This document shows, one piece after another, positions 11,584 to 23,853 of a DNA stretch of 64,000 nucleotides. Source of the stretch: Tricholoma matsutake. Its lineage: Eukaryota > Basidiomycota > Agaricomycetes > Agaricales > Tricholomataceae. Position 1 is the first letter of the stretch. Each line of letters starts with the position of its first letter. Position numbers and translations under genes: made by a program. The notes below the pieces were generated by a model that saw only the letters and a program-made list of their open reading frames with translations, ran no database searches and had not been told where the DNA came from. The stretch lies in NCBI GenBank assembly GCA_026075535.2, contig AP026544.2, positions 11,222,001 to 11,286,000 of the forward strand. Direction: 5' to 3'.

Positions 11584-11678
11584 TCCGACCAGAATAACTG
11601 GACTCCAACCAGAATAACTGGACTCCAACCGGAATAACTAAACTCTGAACAGAATAGGTGGGGGAGGGTAAATTACAG

Positions 11679-11865
11679 CCAAAAGCCACCAGTGTGCTCA
11701 GATTCCGCCTGTTGACCTGCCAAGCTGACCGGATTCAGATAAAGGCTCCCAGCCTGCTAAGACTAATGTGATGGCTTCAAGACCTATCTGAGGTGTAGCA
11801 GTGTCCTGAAAGCCACCAGCATGCTCAGATTGGCCCTTTGACCTGCCAGGCTGACCAGGTGAAAC
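11679..11865. repeat. Right half and second unit of the split tandem repeat
   Basis: Begins with the right target duplication CCAAAAGC and contains the second full unit of the flanking repeat. No gene recognised. Confidence 0.7.
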
Positions 11866-12146
11866 TGAAACTTCCAGTCTTGGGTTGCAAACATCCCCAG
11901 GGAAAACACCTTATACCAGCAGGTGCCTCGATGAGATCTGCACTTGACACAGTTGGGTCCATCTGTGATGATCTCATTCTGAATGATGCAGCATGTATTC
12001 ATTAACATACCTCCACTTGAGATACACCTGCCAGGGCCTTGAAACCGCCAGCTTGTCCCTTTTCTGACCCATCTCTGCCTGAGCTATTGACTGTCATCCC
12101 TGAACATGTGAGTCAGGTGACTCCCCACTTGCTGTTCTTCCATGTT

Positions 12147-12347
12147 AAAAAAGAGTGAATTAAATTAAGCATGCAAATGACTTGATTCTGCATTAGGCAA
12201 GTGAACAAAAGGGCAAGGAAACTTGTATCATCATGGTGGATATGGGAGCAGGAGGAAAGGGCACAAGTGTGTCACATGACCTCAATGCATCATAATTCTA
12301 TCATGCAAAACCTCAGTACACTGCACTCATGCCTCTCATCTACCTCC
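12147..12347. repeat. Dispersed direct repeat, copy 2
   Basis: Partner of 3245-3447. It lies directly upstream of the decayed coding region starting near 12355. Confidence 0.7.
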
Positions 12348-12354
12348 AAAAAGC

Positions 12355-15300
12355 TTGAAGCACCAATCACATGACTCAACTTCTACTCTGCAAAATGTCT
12401 GTACACTATGCTCGCACCTCGCTCATCTACCTCCACCAATCAAAGGGGTCGGGGATGGCTTCATGCATTCTGGATGGGAAATGTTGCCAGATGGCAGCAT
12501 ACATAGCATGCAGATGGCACATGCCAACAGTTCTATTCCTGATGAGCAGCAGAATGCCCCCATCTTCTCAGCTATCACAGCCACAGTCACCACTGAAACA
12601 CTGTTTGATGGACCATTCACAGCAATGCTAAATTCAGATTTTGCACCATATGGCAGTGATCTTCCTGGATATGAGTTTGGTGATTTTACTTTTTACTTTG
12701 GTTGTACCAATGGTCACACTGTTGATCCATTTGGAGCCCTAGTTTGTGCTTCACCTGTTCCATTCCAGAATTTGTCCAGAATCTCGATATTGATATGGAG
12801 TCATCTGCATCATGCCCCATGTATCCATTCACTCTCCAACTGTTGCCAGCCCCCCCTACCCTGAGTACTGATGAGTCCCCATCCCTTAGATCTCCTGGCC
12901 CAATTATACCGAGGAAGAGACAACAAGATGAGGTGGATGCAAGAGACATTCTTCTGGAAGGTCTGAAGTGAGTCAAAGTTCCATCCACCTGTGCTTGTCA
13001 GAGGGAGTTGTAGCTCTGTTATCACGATCCCCCTAGAAATTTGGGTCAGTGTAGCATGATTATACAGTAGATACATTTACTTAGATGTAATAATGCAGGC
13101 TGTCTATGCTGATTGCATCGAGGACTCAGACTTACCAGATATGCACTGCCTGGATGCATATGAAAATGTGTTGCACTTCTTCTTTGGGGTGTCATTGTTT
13201 CCTCTCAAGGGATGGAAGTGCGACACGATGCCACCTCAAAAACTGTGTGTGGTGCATCAGAGCACATGTGTTGAACATTGGCCCATCCAAATGCAGTATG
13301 TGTGTTGCATTTGATTGGTCCTGGTATTTGACTGTGGGAATGCGTCTATCCTAATTTGGTTCAGACTTGCTTACTTGTACTATTGAATATGAGCTCCATG
13401 ATACTTCATATATCAAGGTGACCTGATCAAAGGTCACCATATGTGGCAGTGCTTGAAATAAAATGCCAGGCTCTGTGGTGCCAGTTCACTGCCTTTGGAG
13501 TTGGAGAAAATTATCTATGACATTACTTTTCATTGTAAAAAGGTAGTGATGAGAACCCTGTTGTCATGTGCAGGGCGCAGCATCCTGGTCTCAGGTCAAG
13601 TGATTATGTGATTAAGTAATAAGATGGAACTCCATTCAAAAATCAGCTAAATGTTCAAGTTTGTGGTCTGGTTCTGTGCACCCCAGTTTAAATGTTGTAC
13701 CACTGGTTTGTCACTGGTTTTAGTGACCACTTCACTTCTACTTCACTTCAACACTCATGGTGCATGGTCTCATCAAAAACCAATGGTGGACTGGTGGTAT
13801 TGCTTGGCATATATATTCCTCTTCTGTTTGTGGGTTTGCCACTATCTGTTTCTTTTTCTTGTCTCACCCTCAGTCACTCCTTTAGTTGCTTTTACCACTG
13901 TTCTTTAATTCTCATTTCTCTTACTTCCTGCAAATCACTGTTGCTGTTAAAATGGAACCATCAGATGTTCCATTGATGTCACAAGAAACAGACATATTTC
14001 ACTCTTTTCTTGACTGACTTGGAACCTTGCAACCACAGGTAGGCCCCTCTATGCCTGTCCCTTTGCCTGTCCCACCTGTCCCTTTGCCTGTCCCACCAGT
14101 CCAATCTACATCTCCCGCAACTGTGCAAACACCTCCATTGTACCCACCCCTGCCTACTTCCCTTCCTCCACTATTGGTCTTGCACCATGGCATGCTTCAA
14201 GCTCATTCCAGTCCACATTCCATGTTGCCACCACATCAGGGCCATCCATCCCTTTCTCCTGCAATCACCCCCTACCATTCAGCCCTCCTGGGCTCTCAGG
14301 GCCACCCATCACCTTCATCAAGAATCTCTGGCAGGATTGAGAATCTTGGCAGTCTCAATACAAGTTTTTACAATCGACAATGGCTGGTTGCAGCAGCCAC
14401 CAATCTATCCAGGCATGTTTCCCTTCCACAATGCACAGCCCATTGCCCACAGTGTGGACCAGCCATGGCGCCACCCACTCTCACCCCAGCATTCTCAATC
14501 AACTCTGTCCTCTCCAGTGAAGGCATGATGAGAATCAAAGTCAAGGTTTATCCCCCACAGGTGACTGACTGCATTGTTAACATCATCTGAATTTGATCTA
14601 ACTGATATGGACAGCCAATTGTGACAGAAAACCTCACATATTATCAGTTCCATAAAGATTCATTCAATGCCATGCTAGAGCATTTTTCTCTTCTTTATTC
14701 CCATGACATTCCTTCTACTACACCTGCAATGGATCTAGTCCAACAGGTCATAGAAGACATGAAACGTTCCAGGATGTGCTATAGCTTTTTTGAGCATTAC
14801 ACTCCCAATATCCTTGACCACAAAGCATTACCACTGCTCCTGATGATCTTCAGAGACTGAGGCTGAGCAGCTAGTGACAGTGAAATCAAACTTCAATGCA
14901 TACCCATGGATCCTACCCTCACCCTCCAGAAGATGTTTGAGGCCCATAATAGATATGCCCCAGCGGCAGCAGGAAATGGCATTGAAGATGCTCATTTTGT
15001 TATTCATCTCAGTATGTGTTCCTTTTCCCTATCCATTTGTTGGCTAACTGAACCTGTCTTAGTTGTACATGAACACCCACTGACTGCAATAACCTCATGC
15101 AATACCAACCTTCCATGCATCCATAATTGTATTTCAAAGAGAGTATATCATCAATTCCCTGGGGATCTGTACCCATCCAATCAAGCTGCTGAAACTGATA
15201 CATCCTGCACAGAATCACAATCAGAACTGGAGGATAGTGATATGGAAGATATTTTACCAACCACAAGTCTATGGGACATTGTTAATGTAGGTGCCCATCA

Positions 15301-17210
15301 CCCAATGTTATGGTCAAGTGCCACCCTGATGCAGGATACACAGACTCCTGGCAGTCCTAGAAGAGGATTCCTTCGAGCTCGTACCCATGCAGCTTCCTAC
15401 CCCCACTGTTGGCCAACCATGCATGACCATACCCCTCCACCATCACAAAGTGATCATTCTGTCCCACAACCATTGGCTCCACCAATTTCTGGGCCATCTC
15501 AACAACAACTGCAACAACCACTGCAAGCAGTCATTCAAACAGCCTCTATTCCAGAGGTTCTATGGGTGCACCAATGGGCAGTGCCTGTCTTCTTGGAAAG
15601 TGAAACCATCCCTTTGGTGGATGTGAGATTGATGGGATTCAGGGAAGCTACTGTAGGGTCCAATGTTGAGAAGCTTGAGATTCATGAGTCAGATGTCCAT
15701 GTGCTGGCACAGGCATTTTTAAATATGCTGGGTGAAGCTGTAAAAAGAGGGGATTTTACTTCAGTCCTTTTGCCACAGAGGGAGTTTGATATGTGGGTCG
15801 ATGAACACATTAGCATGCATTGCCTCCATCTAATGATCATAATCTCCTAGTGTACAGCAGAGTATTATTGGTAGAGATAGGATCCAGTCATTTGGAGAAG
15901 GTCTTGAGTGTGAAGCCCTTCAAATCACATTGCAAGAATACCAGGACAATTCAATGATGTGGTTCCTGCAGCACCAAGACCATCACTCCTCACTTGTCAT
16001 GCTTGGCTTGCAGTGCTGACAGCCATCCTCCTCACAGTGTTCCATCAAGCTCAGCATCCTTGGTGCATTAACAGCTTTATTACTCCTCTATGGCATCCCT
16101 TTGAACCCTCTATCGCCTGTCCTCTTGCACTATTTTATTTATGACTTGGATCTAAACTCAATCTCCCATAATCTTCTGGGAAACTGGTACCCAACCTAGG
16201 GAGGTTGATACAGGAGTGGATAGATGCTGGACCTGATGGCAATATTGAATCATTTGCAGGCCATTTTTTGACCTACCATGACACCCAGGTATCACAATGC
16301 TTTGCAACATTTTTACTTATGCTAATTTGTGTCTAGATTTCTTCACTTACCTTCCAAGACAAGGCTATACACCACTCTCTAGCATGCAAGATGCTTTACT
16401 GAGCTATTGTTGGTCCTGCACCACCAGACCATCCTGACATCCAGTCCTTCCTACATGGTTTTTACTTGCCTTGTCATAATGGGTTTCATTTTCCCAATGT
16501 AGGTGTCTGAACATCATTTTGCATTTTGTTCTTTATTTATACAATCCACTAGTTCATCAAATGCACTGAAGGAGGTACCGAGATTCTCATTAGCATGCTT
16601 TGGGCTTCAAATATAACCTCCCCCAACAACCTCCTTCCCTATCTTCACATAAGGACATTGTCTAGTGATGTAGTGTGCCAACTTGCAGCTGTAGTGCCCA
16701 ATCCCTCGATGACGTTCTCCTCCATTGTGCAGCAATTCCTTCACAAAACTGGCATGCCCTGCCCCACTCTCTTTGAGGATGCTAAGCCTCATTTCACAGC
16801 AAATCTTGTAAATCTATTTGATATCGGTGCAGTATCTTTCCACTCGAAAATATTGGCATGGGCTGCTACTGGAAGCATCTCAATCAATACAAATGATGCT
16901 GGGATAAGTGTAAGTCACCCATCAGGTACTCCATCATAACAGGAACTGAGATTGTGTCAGATCATGCTTGTTTCTGATAATGATTATCTCTATTGCCCGG
17001 GGGAGTGCGACCAACCTACTATGTTGGCAAACAGAAAGATCTGCTTTAGGACCTGCCTCAAAGAAGCAAGGCTCCCATTGTCATGGCTAGTGAAGCTGGC
17101 ACATCACCAATATTCAGGTGATGTGGAGCCCTCCTCTTTTCATGCTGCAGTTCACCATTGGCTACTCTGTGAATGCATCAATGCAATTGGCTCCCATTCA
17201 ATTCTTTGAA
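12355..17210 (+). pseudogene. Decayed multi-exon gene, possibly HECT-like C-terminus
   Basis: Coding-like segments in shifting frames: a conserved-looking patch with RKRQQDEVDARDILLEGLK (about 12910-12968); an acidic segment DCIEDSDLPDMHCLDAYENV (13110-13170); a Pro-rich linker (14027-14400); TENLTYYQFHKDSF (14624); a 314-codon open frame (14906-15850); and a C-terminal part with ILAWAATGSI (about 16850) and KICFRTCLKEARLPLSWL (about 17035) ending CINAIGSHSIL (17205). The last motif, with Cys in a TC-x-LP setting, recalls divergent HECT ligase C-lobes, but that is only a resemblance. Stops and frame changes throughout show a relic, probably of a dispersed family. Exon boundaries cannot be fixed. 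Confidence 0.45.
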
Positions 17211-17825
17211 GACCCACTATTCTGTCCCTCCTTGTTTTGACAGTTTGCTCCTTTCTCTCCTGATTCTGGATGATATCCTTATTCCATGCTCTATCCTGTT
17301 TTGGGATGATACCCAATATTTCATAGTTGGAGATACTTTAATCTGCTAGATATGTTTCACCTCGCTAAAGTACTTTCCTTGTCATTTTCCAGTACTTCAT
17401 AATCAATGGTGTTTTCCAAATCACCCTGTGAGTCTACCAGAATATCCATGCATACAATTCAAGCAGATAGAATACACAGCATGAAAAAAGGAAATTGAAA
17501 GACATCTTCAAAACTAGGTATTTTCATTACAAGGCCTTTTCAAGTGTTCAATCTCACCAGCAATATCTTCTTTATTCTCTCCGTCATGTGAGCCCTCTCC
17601 ATCAAACCCACACTTCTTGACATCATGGCCAATTTCCAAGTAATGCTGTTGTTTCTGGTGGACATTGATTACCTGTAGAAGTGTTGAAAATGGAATGGTT
17701 ATCGTGGGCTGGTCTTGATCCTTGGGCTTAGAAGTATGGTAGAGGTGTCAATTCAGAATGTCCATTGATGTGGGCCCATTAGGTTCCTCAGGAAAAATCT
17801 ATGCCACAATCATAGATATCAGTGG
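17211..17825. other. Stretch without recognisable gene
   Basis: Only short open frames and pyrimidine-rich sequence; nothing could be supported. Confidence 0.4.
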
Positions 17826-18788
17826 TCAGAGGAGTTCTTGAGGAAAGGCACTTGCCATGTAAAGAGCATGTTGGGAAACTACAAATTTTATATATTTCCC
17901 ATCAAATTCAGATACACATGAAAATCTAGTAGCAGGAGGTGTGGCATGGTTACTGGCATAACCATCACATCTTGTAAGATGATTCAATGGTTGTGAGCCT
18001 GACTCTTCCAATGTCGCAAAGGTTTCAACATAGTCTACTTCCCAGAAAGTGCATGTCACCTTTTTCACATTCTGTGATTGTCCCGCTACAGTATGATTAT
18101 GCTTGATCTTCACACCAATTGCAAGTTGCACCCTGCCAAGGGAGCAGGCAACAAACCTCCTGAGATTTGCAAGTTTTGCCTCAGTCTCACTATAGGCAAC
18201 TTCCCATACCACTGTTGGCCATCCTTGTGTGATGGGCTGCTTCATGGGATTATCCTCATACAGGCTGAAATCAGGACTCTTGATACCATCCTCCAAATCA
18301 ACATCTGCAGAGCCTCCCAGGCAAACAGCACCTGTGTCAACAGCAAACAAAGAGAAACCTTTGGAGTCTTTGGCATCGATGCTGAAGAAGAGGGTTGACA
18401 TGATTTCATGTCCAAAAGATGAGTAATGCATGATCAGCTTTTCTTGTGAGAACTCAATCTTTTATGTTGTTATTGGATTTGCCACAAACCAGAGAAACCT
18501 GACATATTTAAGGCTGTCCCAACCCAGCACTCTAGACTTTGCCTGTAACTCATCTACAATTTTTGACGAGACACCTTCAATAGGTATCTTGAGCTTTCCA
18601 GCAATCCCAGTCACCCCATCCAGGAGTGGCTTCAGCTTAGATAAGACTTCATCCAAGGAGTGGGGATGGACTGCATTGACAGCTTCTAATGAGGGCTGAG
18701 GTGTAGGAAGGGCATCTATGGCAGGATCAGGAGGATCAGAGGCCACACAAGATGATGGTAGGGGTTGCAAGTCATCAGAACTGTCCAA
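17826..18788 (-). pseudogene. PD-(D/E)XK-like multicopy protein with one in-frame stop
   Basis: Two open stretches on the minus strand (18788-18462 and 18431-17826) are in the same frame, separated by one TAA at 18464-18462. Read through, they give about 320 codons. The first part is Ser/Pro-rich and then holds a helical segment (LDEVLSKLKPLLDGVTGIAG). The second part has KSPDFSLYED and, about 20 residues later, PTVVWEVAYSETEAKLA, a spacing consistent with the Asp...Glu-x-x motif of PD-(D/E)XK nucleases, followed by VACSLGRVQLAIGVKI. No Met start is convincing; the open frame runs on upstream of 18788. I read it as a lightly damaged member of a fungal multicopy family. The nuclease assignment is inference from motif shape. 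Confidence 0.5.
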
Positions 18789-19683
18789 TGAGGGGAGAGG
18801 TGTTGGAAGGCCAGTAGTCGCATGATGGGCAAGATGCTCTGAAGAAACCTGTTTGTTTCAGCCCACTACAGGGCAAGGGGGTGTGTATTTCTGGCCAGGC
18901 ATGTTAGAAGGGGCCCTGGCACTGTTTGAAAAAGATGGTGGTGCAGAATGAGTAAATGGGTGTTCAAAGGTCAAAGATGTATTGATTCTAGTAGAGTTAT
19001 AACCTGAAAGTCAGTAGGGTAGCATATCTGTGCAATGTGCATATATCAATGCTATTGATGCTGGAAATCTGCCACGTAACAGCCTGATATCATTGAATTT
19101 GTGTTTGTTGTTTATGAAACTCAAAATCTGAACTGGACAAAGACATTTGTGTATATGCCTGAAATTGCAATATATTCTGTGTATGAACAATCACTAGTCG
19201 ATAAGGTAGTTACTTAAAGCCTTTTTAGCACCTTGAACATCTTGCTGGCAGATTGTGGTTGCTTGCCACTCCCCTTCATCCAAAGAATGTGGGTTGGGTG
19301 CAGTACCTGTCAGAATAGAACCAGACAGCCCCCACAAAAAATGTATTCCCTGCCAGAGCATGTAATGTGCATGTATGGGAGTGCCTGGCACTATGGTAGA
19401 CTTGAGCAATGTGGAATTTTATACAAAGAAGCATGGAAAGTACTCGCCAGGGAAAAAAATTTCAAAATTTCACCCAAGCTCCAACATCGCTTTGGCCCCT
19501 GCATACCACATAGCCTTATGCTCAAATGAGTGGGGCACCCCTTGAAAGTATTTTAGAACTTCAGAGGCAGTTACTGTAGTGGTTACTGAAGTGCTTGAAA
19601 ATTTGACTGAGGAATCAGCAGCCACTCAAAATGGGAGGAGAAACCCCCTGTGTTCAAGGGTAAGGTGCATAGCATTGAAATTC

Positions 19684-20109
19684 TATAAGGGCAACCTAAG
19701 CCTCTAGCAAAGGGAAATCTGAAGTTAAAATTATACTACATAATACAGGCATTGGGGACACACCTAGCAAAGGGAAATCCAAAGAGAAAACTCTAAGGAT
19801 CCCCTTGCTGATGCCCAGTATATGTGAAGATGACAAAAATCAAATATAACCTAAAAATAGAAAAAGGCAGAGATTGGCGGATCAAGGCCGCTGAATGACA
19901 TCATACCAAGGGGTATGTGTCGGAAGGGGTACTCCGCCTCTAAATATAAAAGTGTCAACATGTACAAACATGATAGCAAGGGAAAATTAGTAATAAAATC
20001 CAGAAAAATCATAGAAAATGAAGAATAGAAGGAAATGAGGTGGGGAAAAATATAGGACAAACATAAAAAATAGGAAAAACACACAGGGCACCCCCCTAGT
20101 CCCCTTACA
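19684..20109 (-). mobile_element. Solo LTR of the chromodomain gypsy family (426 bp)
   Basis: Same ends (TATAAGGGC...CCCCTTACA) and same length as the 3' LTR at 58457-58882. A perfect 5-bp duplication AATTC lies at 19679-19683 and 20110-20114. It carries fewer CpG-to-TpG changes than the solo LTR at 9123, so it is probably younger. Confidence 0.93.
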
Positions 20110-20234
20110 AATTCCGGACTTCGAGGTACAGCCCTTTAAAGTGCTGGTTGAATATTGTGGCTTCACTCTGCTCTGGTGGGATGGTATGAAGGCCCAGCAA
20201 AAGCTGGACAATTGAAGGTTGATGACCCCAGAGA

Positions 20235-21146
20235 TTAAATGAGAACAGCTTGGCTCCACCTTTCCAAACCATCTGTTGAACTACTAAGAGACATGCAGGT
20301 TGTCACAGGTGGAGATGGAGCTGGTGGTAGTGGTTCTGGGGAGGGGCTGGGTGAAAGGATGTGTGGGGCCACAGCATGGGAGGATCCAGATACAGGGTTG
20401 TGCATCAGCTGGAGAAGGGGTGCCATAGGAATGCCCATGGGACCATGGGATGAGGAAGGGTTGTGAGCATGCTGCAGTTGATCGATGAGTAGTGAGGAAC
20501 TCTGGAGTGGAGAGGGTTCATGGGACAATGGTTGAAGCAGTCCAACCACTTGTGGGGAAATGCCTTGGGATTGGATGGCACTTGCTGAATCTGAAGGACT
20601 GAGGCTGGATTCAGATGGCGTTGACAAGGCTGAGTGCAACATGGGAAGAGGGCTTGGCTCTTCCATCAGGTAAAAGATGAGGTTGAAATGGGAGGGGAGG
20701 TCCATGCCCATGGGTTGGAAAGACTCAGCAAAATGGATCGCAATGTGGTTGTCTGCCTGTGGATTGCATGCTAGCAGTTCTTGGGTTGGGTGAAGTGCTT
20801 CTGGGATATCTTGAAGCATCATGTTTACAGTGCCAAGAGAGCATAAGTATTGAAACTCATGGGCTGGGAATTGAACATGCTCATCAAAATCTGGTACACA
20901 TGTTGTTGCAATCCATACAATGGCAGGGACTTCATGATCTAGGTTAATGATTTGCATCAACAATGTGTCAGCCATGAAGTTGCCAAGTGCCAGTGCACGT
21001 TGGAGGAGAACAAAAAGAGACCCAATCATAACTGACTTTACTGAACCTCTTGCTCTTGCAAAGTTCCTTGGAATGCACAAACTATAGAATGTTTGAGATG
21101 TAACCAATGTTGGACCATAGTTCGAGGTTTTCAGAACAACTGTCAT
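20235..21146 (-). CDS. Hypothetical protein, Ser/Pro-rich C-terminal half
   Basis: A 303-codon open frame, one of the longest uninterrupted ones in the window outside tandem arrays and the gypsy element. The N-terminal half (about 1-150) has ordinary globular composition with GNFMADTLLMQIINLDHEVP. The C-terminal half is dominated by Ser, Pro and Leu (SPSPSPEPLPPAPSPP) and looks disordered. I do not recognise a family. It may be an exon of a larger gene, because the open sequence continues in other frames upstream. Not clearly a pseudogene, but it sits among relics, so expression is doubtful. Confidence 0.4.
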   Translation of the reverse strand: MTVVLKTSNYGPTLVTSQTFYSLCIPRNFARARGSVKSVMIGSLFVLLQRALALGNFMADTLLMQIINLDHEVPAIVWIATTCVPDFDEHVQFPAHEFQYLCSLGTVNMMLQDIPEALHPTQELLACNPQADNHIAIHFAESFQPMGMDLPSHFNLIFYLMEEPSPLPMLHSALSTPSESSLSPSDSASAIQSQGISPQVVGLLQPLSHEPSPLQSSSLLIDQLQHAHNPSSSHGPMGIPMAPLLQLMHNPVSGSSHAVAPHILSPSPSPEPLPPAPSPPVTTCMSLSSSTDGLERWSQAVLI

Positions 21147-21548
21147 ACAGCTGACAACTTCATCTGCAACAGAGACCAGTCAGTCAAAGAACAGATAAAA
21201 AAAGGGATGCTTACCATCTTGCTTGAGCAATGGTCCCATCGAATTTGTTTGAATCTGCAGCAAAGTTGTTGACAAGTGCCTCAAGTCACATGTTCACAGC
21301 TCATGTTACTCCATCACTCATGGCCAGATAATTATATCAGATAAGCAACATCATAACTCTCTTTCTTCTTCTTCCAACAAGTCCTGTTGTGATGGAAGAC
21401 CACAGTGGTATGCACAGAAGTGACTTAGGTGATGATCTTGATGTACAACTTGGCTCAGGAGGTGAGATATAAGTCATTTCAATCATATTCAATCACTGAA
21501 TAAACTCAGCATCAGGCTATCTTTCCTGAAACTGAGCATCAAATATTA

Positions 21549-23316
21549 ATGCAAAACCTGGCTGTCATGAGAGGTGATGTCAGAACTCAGTATGAGATCA
21601 GCCTTGGTCAATCTCATCATGGCAGTCCCTCTATGGTTGGTGTCTTGAGGACAGGCAGAAGAGGCAGACCCAGATTGGTCTTTGACCCTACATTTCTTCA
21701 ATGGGCTATGATCCAGTGCACCACCTCTGGAATTGCCAATTTTTTGAAGGTAGGCAGGACTACACTATGACAGGCAATGCTAAATCATGGTCTGGCTGAG
21801 CCTGGCAGTGACCAATTTTTACCAGAGGGCTCTGCATCTCTGGAATCATCTGACTCTGTACTGGTGTCAGAGGAGGATGATATACTTGAGCCTGAACTTC
21901 CACTCCCTCTTGACCGGCCTATGGAAGTAACAGACTCTCTGCCAGCTGCAGGGTATCCTACATCTTCCACAGCCACAATCTCAACCATGACAGATGAGCA
22001 GTTGGATAATTTGCTCTTGCAGCTGAAGATGCACTTCAGAAGAGCAGGCATAACCATGTTAGATGGTATGTTATGACGGTTGGGTCATTGGATGCCCAGA
22101 GAAAGAATAAGGGCATCACTTCTTTGCATTGACCCAGTGCACCATGCCTTTGATCACATATGCATATGCCGCCAAGTTTATGGTGTTCCAGGGTCCAACT
22201 CACTGTGGCATCATGATGGGCAACATGGTAAGCTCAAATAATAGATCAATGAACCAGTTTAATTCAGTGACATATTCTAGGTCTTATCTGCTGGGGCATT
22301 GTGATCCATGGTTTTATTGATGGTTACTCAAGACTGGTCACTGGGTTGCAAGGTAGCAACAATAACTCTTGGTCTACTGTCTTGCAGCTTTTTCTGGATG
22401 CATGTGGAGTTTATGGTATACCATCACATCTCCATGGAGATCATGATTTAGAGAATTTGTTGGTTGCTGCATGGATGGAAGAATTCAGAGGCATATTGAG
22501 AGGTTCCTATATCTGGGGAAGGTTAGTGATCTTTTCAGATGGAATTCTTGTTCTGAAATCAAATGAGCAGGAGTGTTCATAATGTGAGGATTGAAAGGCT
22601 GTGGGTAGATATGACTGCCCAGGTTGGAACAACATGGGCCAATCATTTTGTGAGGCTGGAGATGAGCTTTGGCCTTGATATTAACAATCTCCACCACATG
22701 TGGCTTCTCCAACATCTTTTCTTGCCCACAATCAACTTTTTTTGCTCAATCATGGAATGATCACAAGATCGCAATCAGGGATGGACCAAACAGATCCCCT
22801 TCAGACATGTTTGGATTTGACATGCTGGTGCATGGTGTTAGAGGAGATGCACTGCCAGGAGATGATGATATGAATCAAGAAGAATTAGAGGTCTTTGGAG
22901 TTGATTGGGAGGCTCTCAGAGATGAGAATATACTGCAGTCCCAAAGACATAACAATGATATCCAAGAGCAGCCAGACACCTGGCTAGGGAGATTGGGTCC
23001 ACCACCCAACTTGAATGAGGTGGAGGTAAGTGCTCCTGAGGCTCCACTGACATCTGTAGAAATTCAAAGCATTGACAATGCAGTGTCCTTGTGGGCAGGA
23101 TTAGGAGATGATAACAGTGTTACACAGATATGGATTAATAGGTTAGCTACTGCATGCACCTTAGGCCTAGTCTATTCTAGCAATTTTGTTACAATAGGAG
23201 TTTGTCTTTTGTTAGGTCAAGGAGTACTTATTCTGCAATGTACATCAAGACACCCTAAGCCTCGAGATAGCATAGTGCCATCTGCAATACATGTCCAAAT
23301 CTGCATGAATGCCTGA
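21549..23316 (+). pseudogene. Integrase-core (DDE) multicopy gene with retained introns
   Basis: A lightly damaged gene with rve-type integrase core. Exon 1 (21549-22227) carries SPSMVGVLRTGRRGRPRL and an acidic linker. Intron 1 is 22228-22280 (GTAAG...CTAG). Exon 2 (22281-22521) contains the first catalytic Asp in VIHGFIDGYSRLVTGL and the second in SHLHGDHDLENLLVA. Intron 2 is 22522-22570 (GTTAG...GCAG). Exon 3 starts SVHNVRIERLWVD, holding the Glu. Removing both introns keeps the frame exactly. Damage is limited: TGA at 21768-21770, TGA at 22074-22076 (both plausible CGA decays) and a one-base shift in a 7-T run (22737-22743), after which the frame goes on through NRSPSDMFGFDMLVHGVRGD to the stop near 23316. 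More exons may precede 21549. Family: integrase-core proteins found in repeat-rich fungal regions; biological role unknown. Confidence 0.7.
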
Positions 23317-23853
23317 GAACCTCATGAATGAAACCCTTAATCAGCAGTAAGCTGTCTCAGAAACCTGAGAGGTCTTGAACAGGCAGGATATATAGCAGCA
23401 CTGGGACGATGGAAAGGGTGGGGTACAGGTATGGGGATGGTCTGGTGGAGACAGAAAGCAGAGACAGAAAGTTTCAGTGCGATTTGGATTTCGGTGAGTT
23501 TTCTGTTTGGCAATGACAACTGTTTCATTAGGCCCACCCAAATGAAGCATTGCATGTGAAGGGAGCAAGAATGCCAAGGGAATATCTTGCCAGTGAGGGC
23601 ATCATATGTCACAAAGAGGCTCGACACCTTAATCTGGAAAAAAGTGCAGATTCCAGGTATTGGGTTGCCAGCGAAGACAAGTCTGGATAGCTGAAGGAGC
23701 CTTAATTTGGATGATCCAGAAGATGGAAGTGAGATGGCAGGGCTGGGCAATGAGAGGGAGAGGGGTAGGAGAATCTACCTACTTACATACCTGGGCTGTT
23801 GGCGGTGAGGACTGAGATGGATGTTGGCTGAGTGCTGAGTGCTGAGTGCTGAG

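Larger units (their letters stand above)
8127..11678 (+). mobile_element. Copy A: tRNA-capped TIR element, with two nested insertions
   Basis: A 3552-bp element whose left end (GAGTACTTTACACTCCCCCA) and right end (ending AGGGTAAATTACAG) are inverted copies of the family terminus TTTACNCTCCCCCACC. A near-perfect 8-bp duplication flanks it. In order: terminal tail, outward tRNA-like module (8391-8455, minus), CAC-triplet block (8584-8700), two hairpin/intron-like cassettes (8707-9012), a solo LTR insertion (9123-9487), a C-rich hairpin minisatellite (9650-10130), a ladder of stem-loops (10133-10405), an outward tRNA-like module (10474-10556, plus), then 21-bp subterminal repeats interrupted by a hAT-like element (10756-11583). 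Without the insertions it is about 2.35 kb. No protein-coding capacity. The 8-bp duplication suggests mobilisation by a hAT, KDZ/Zisupton, P or Merlin-type transposase supplied in trans. Confidence 0.85.
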
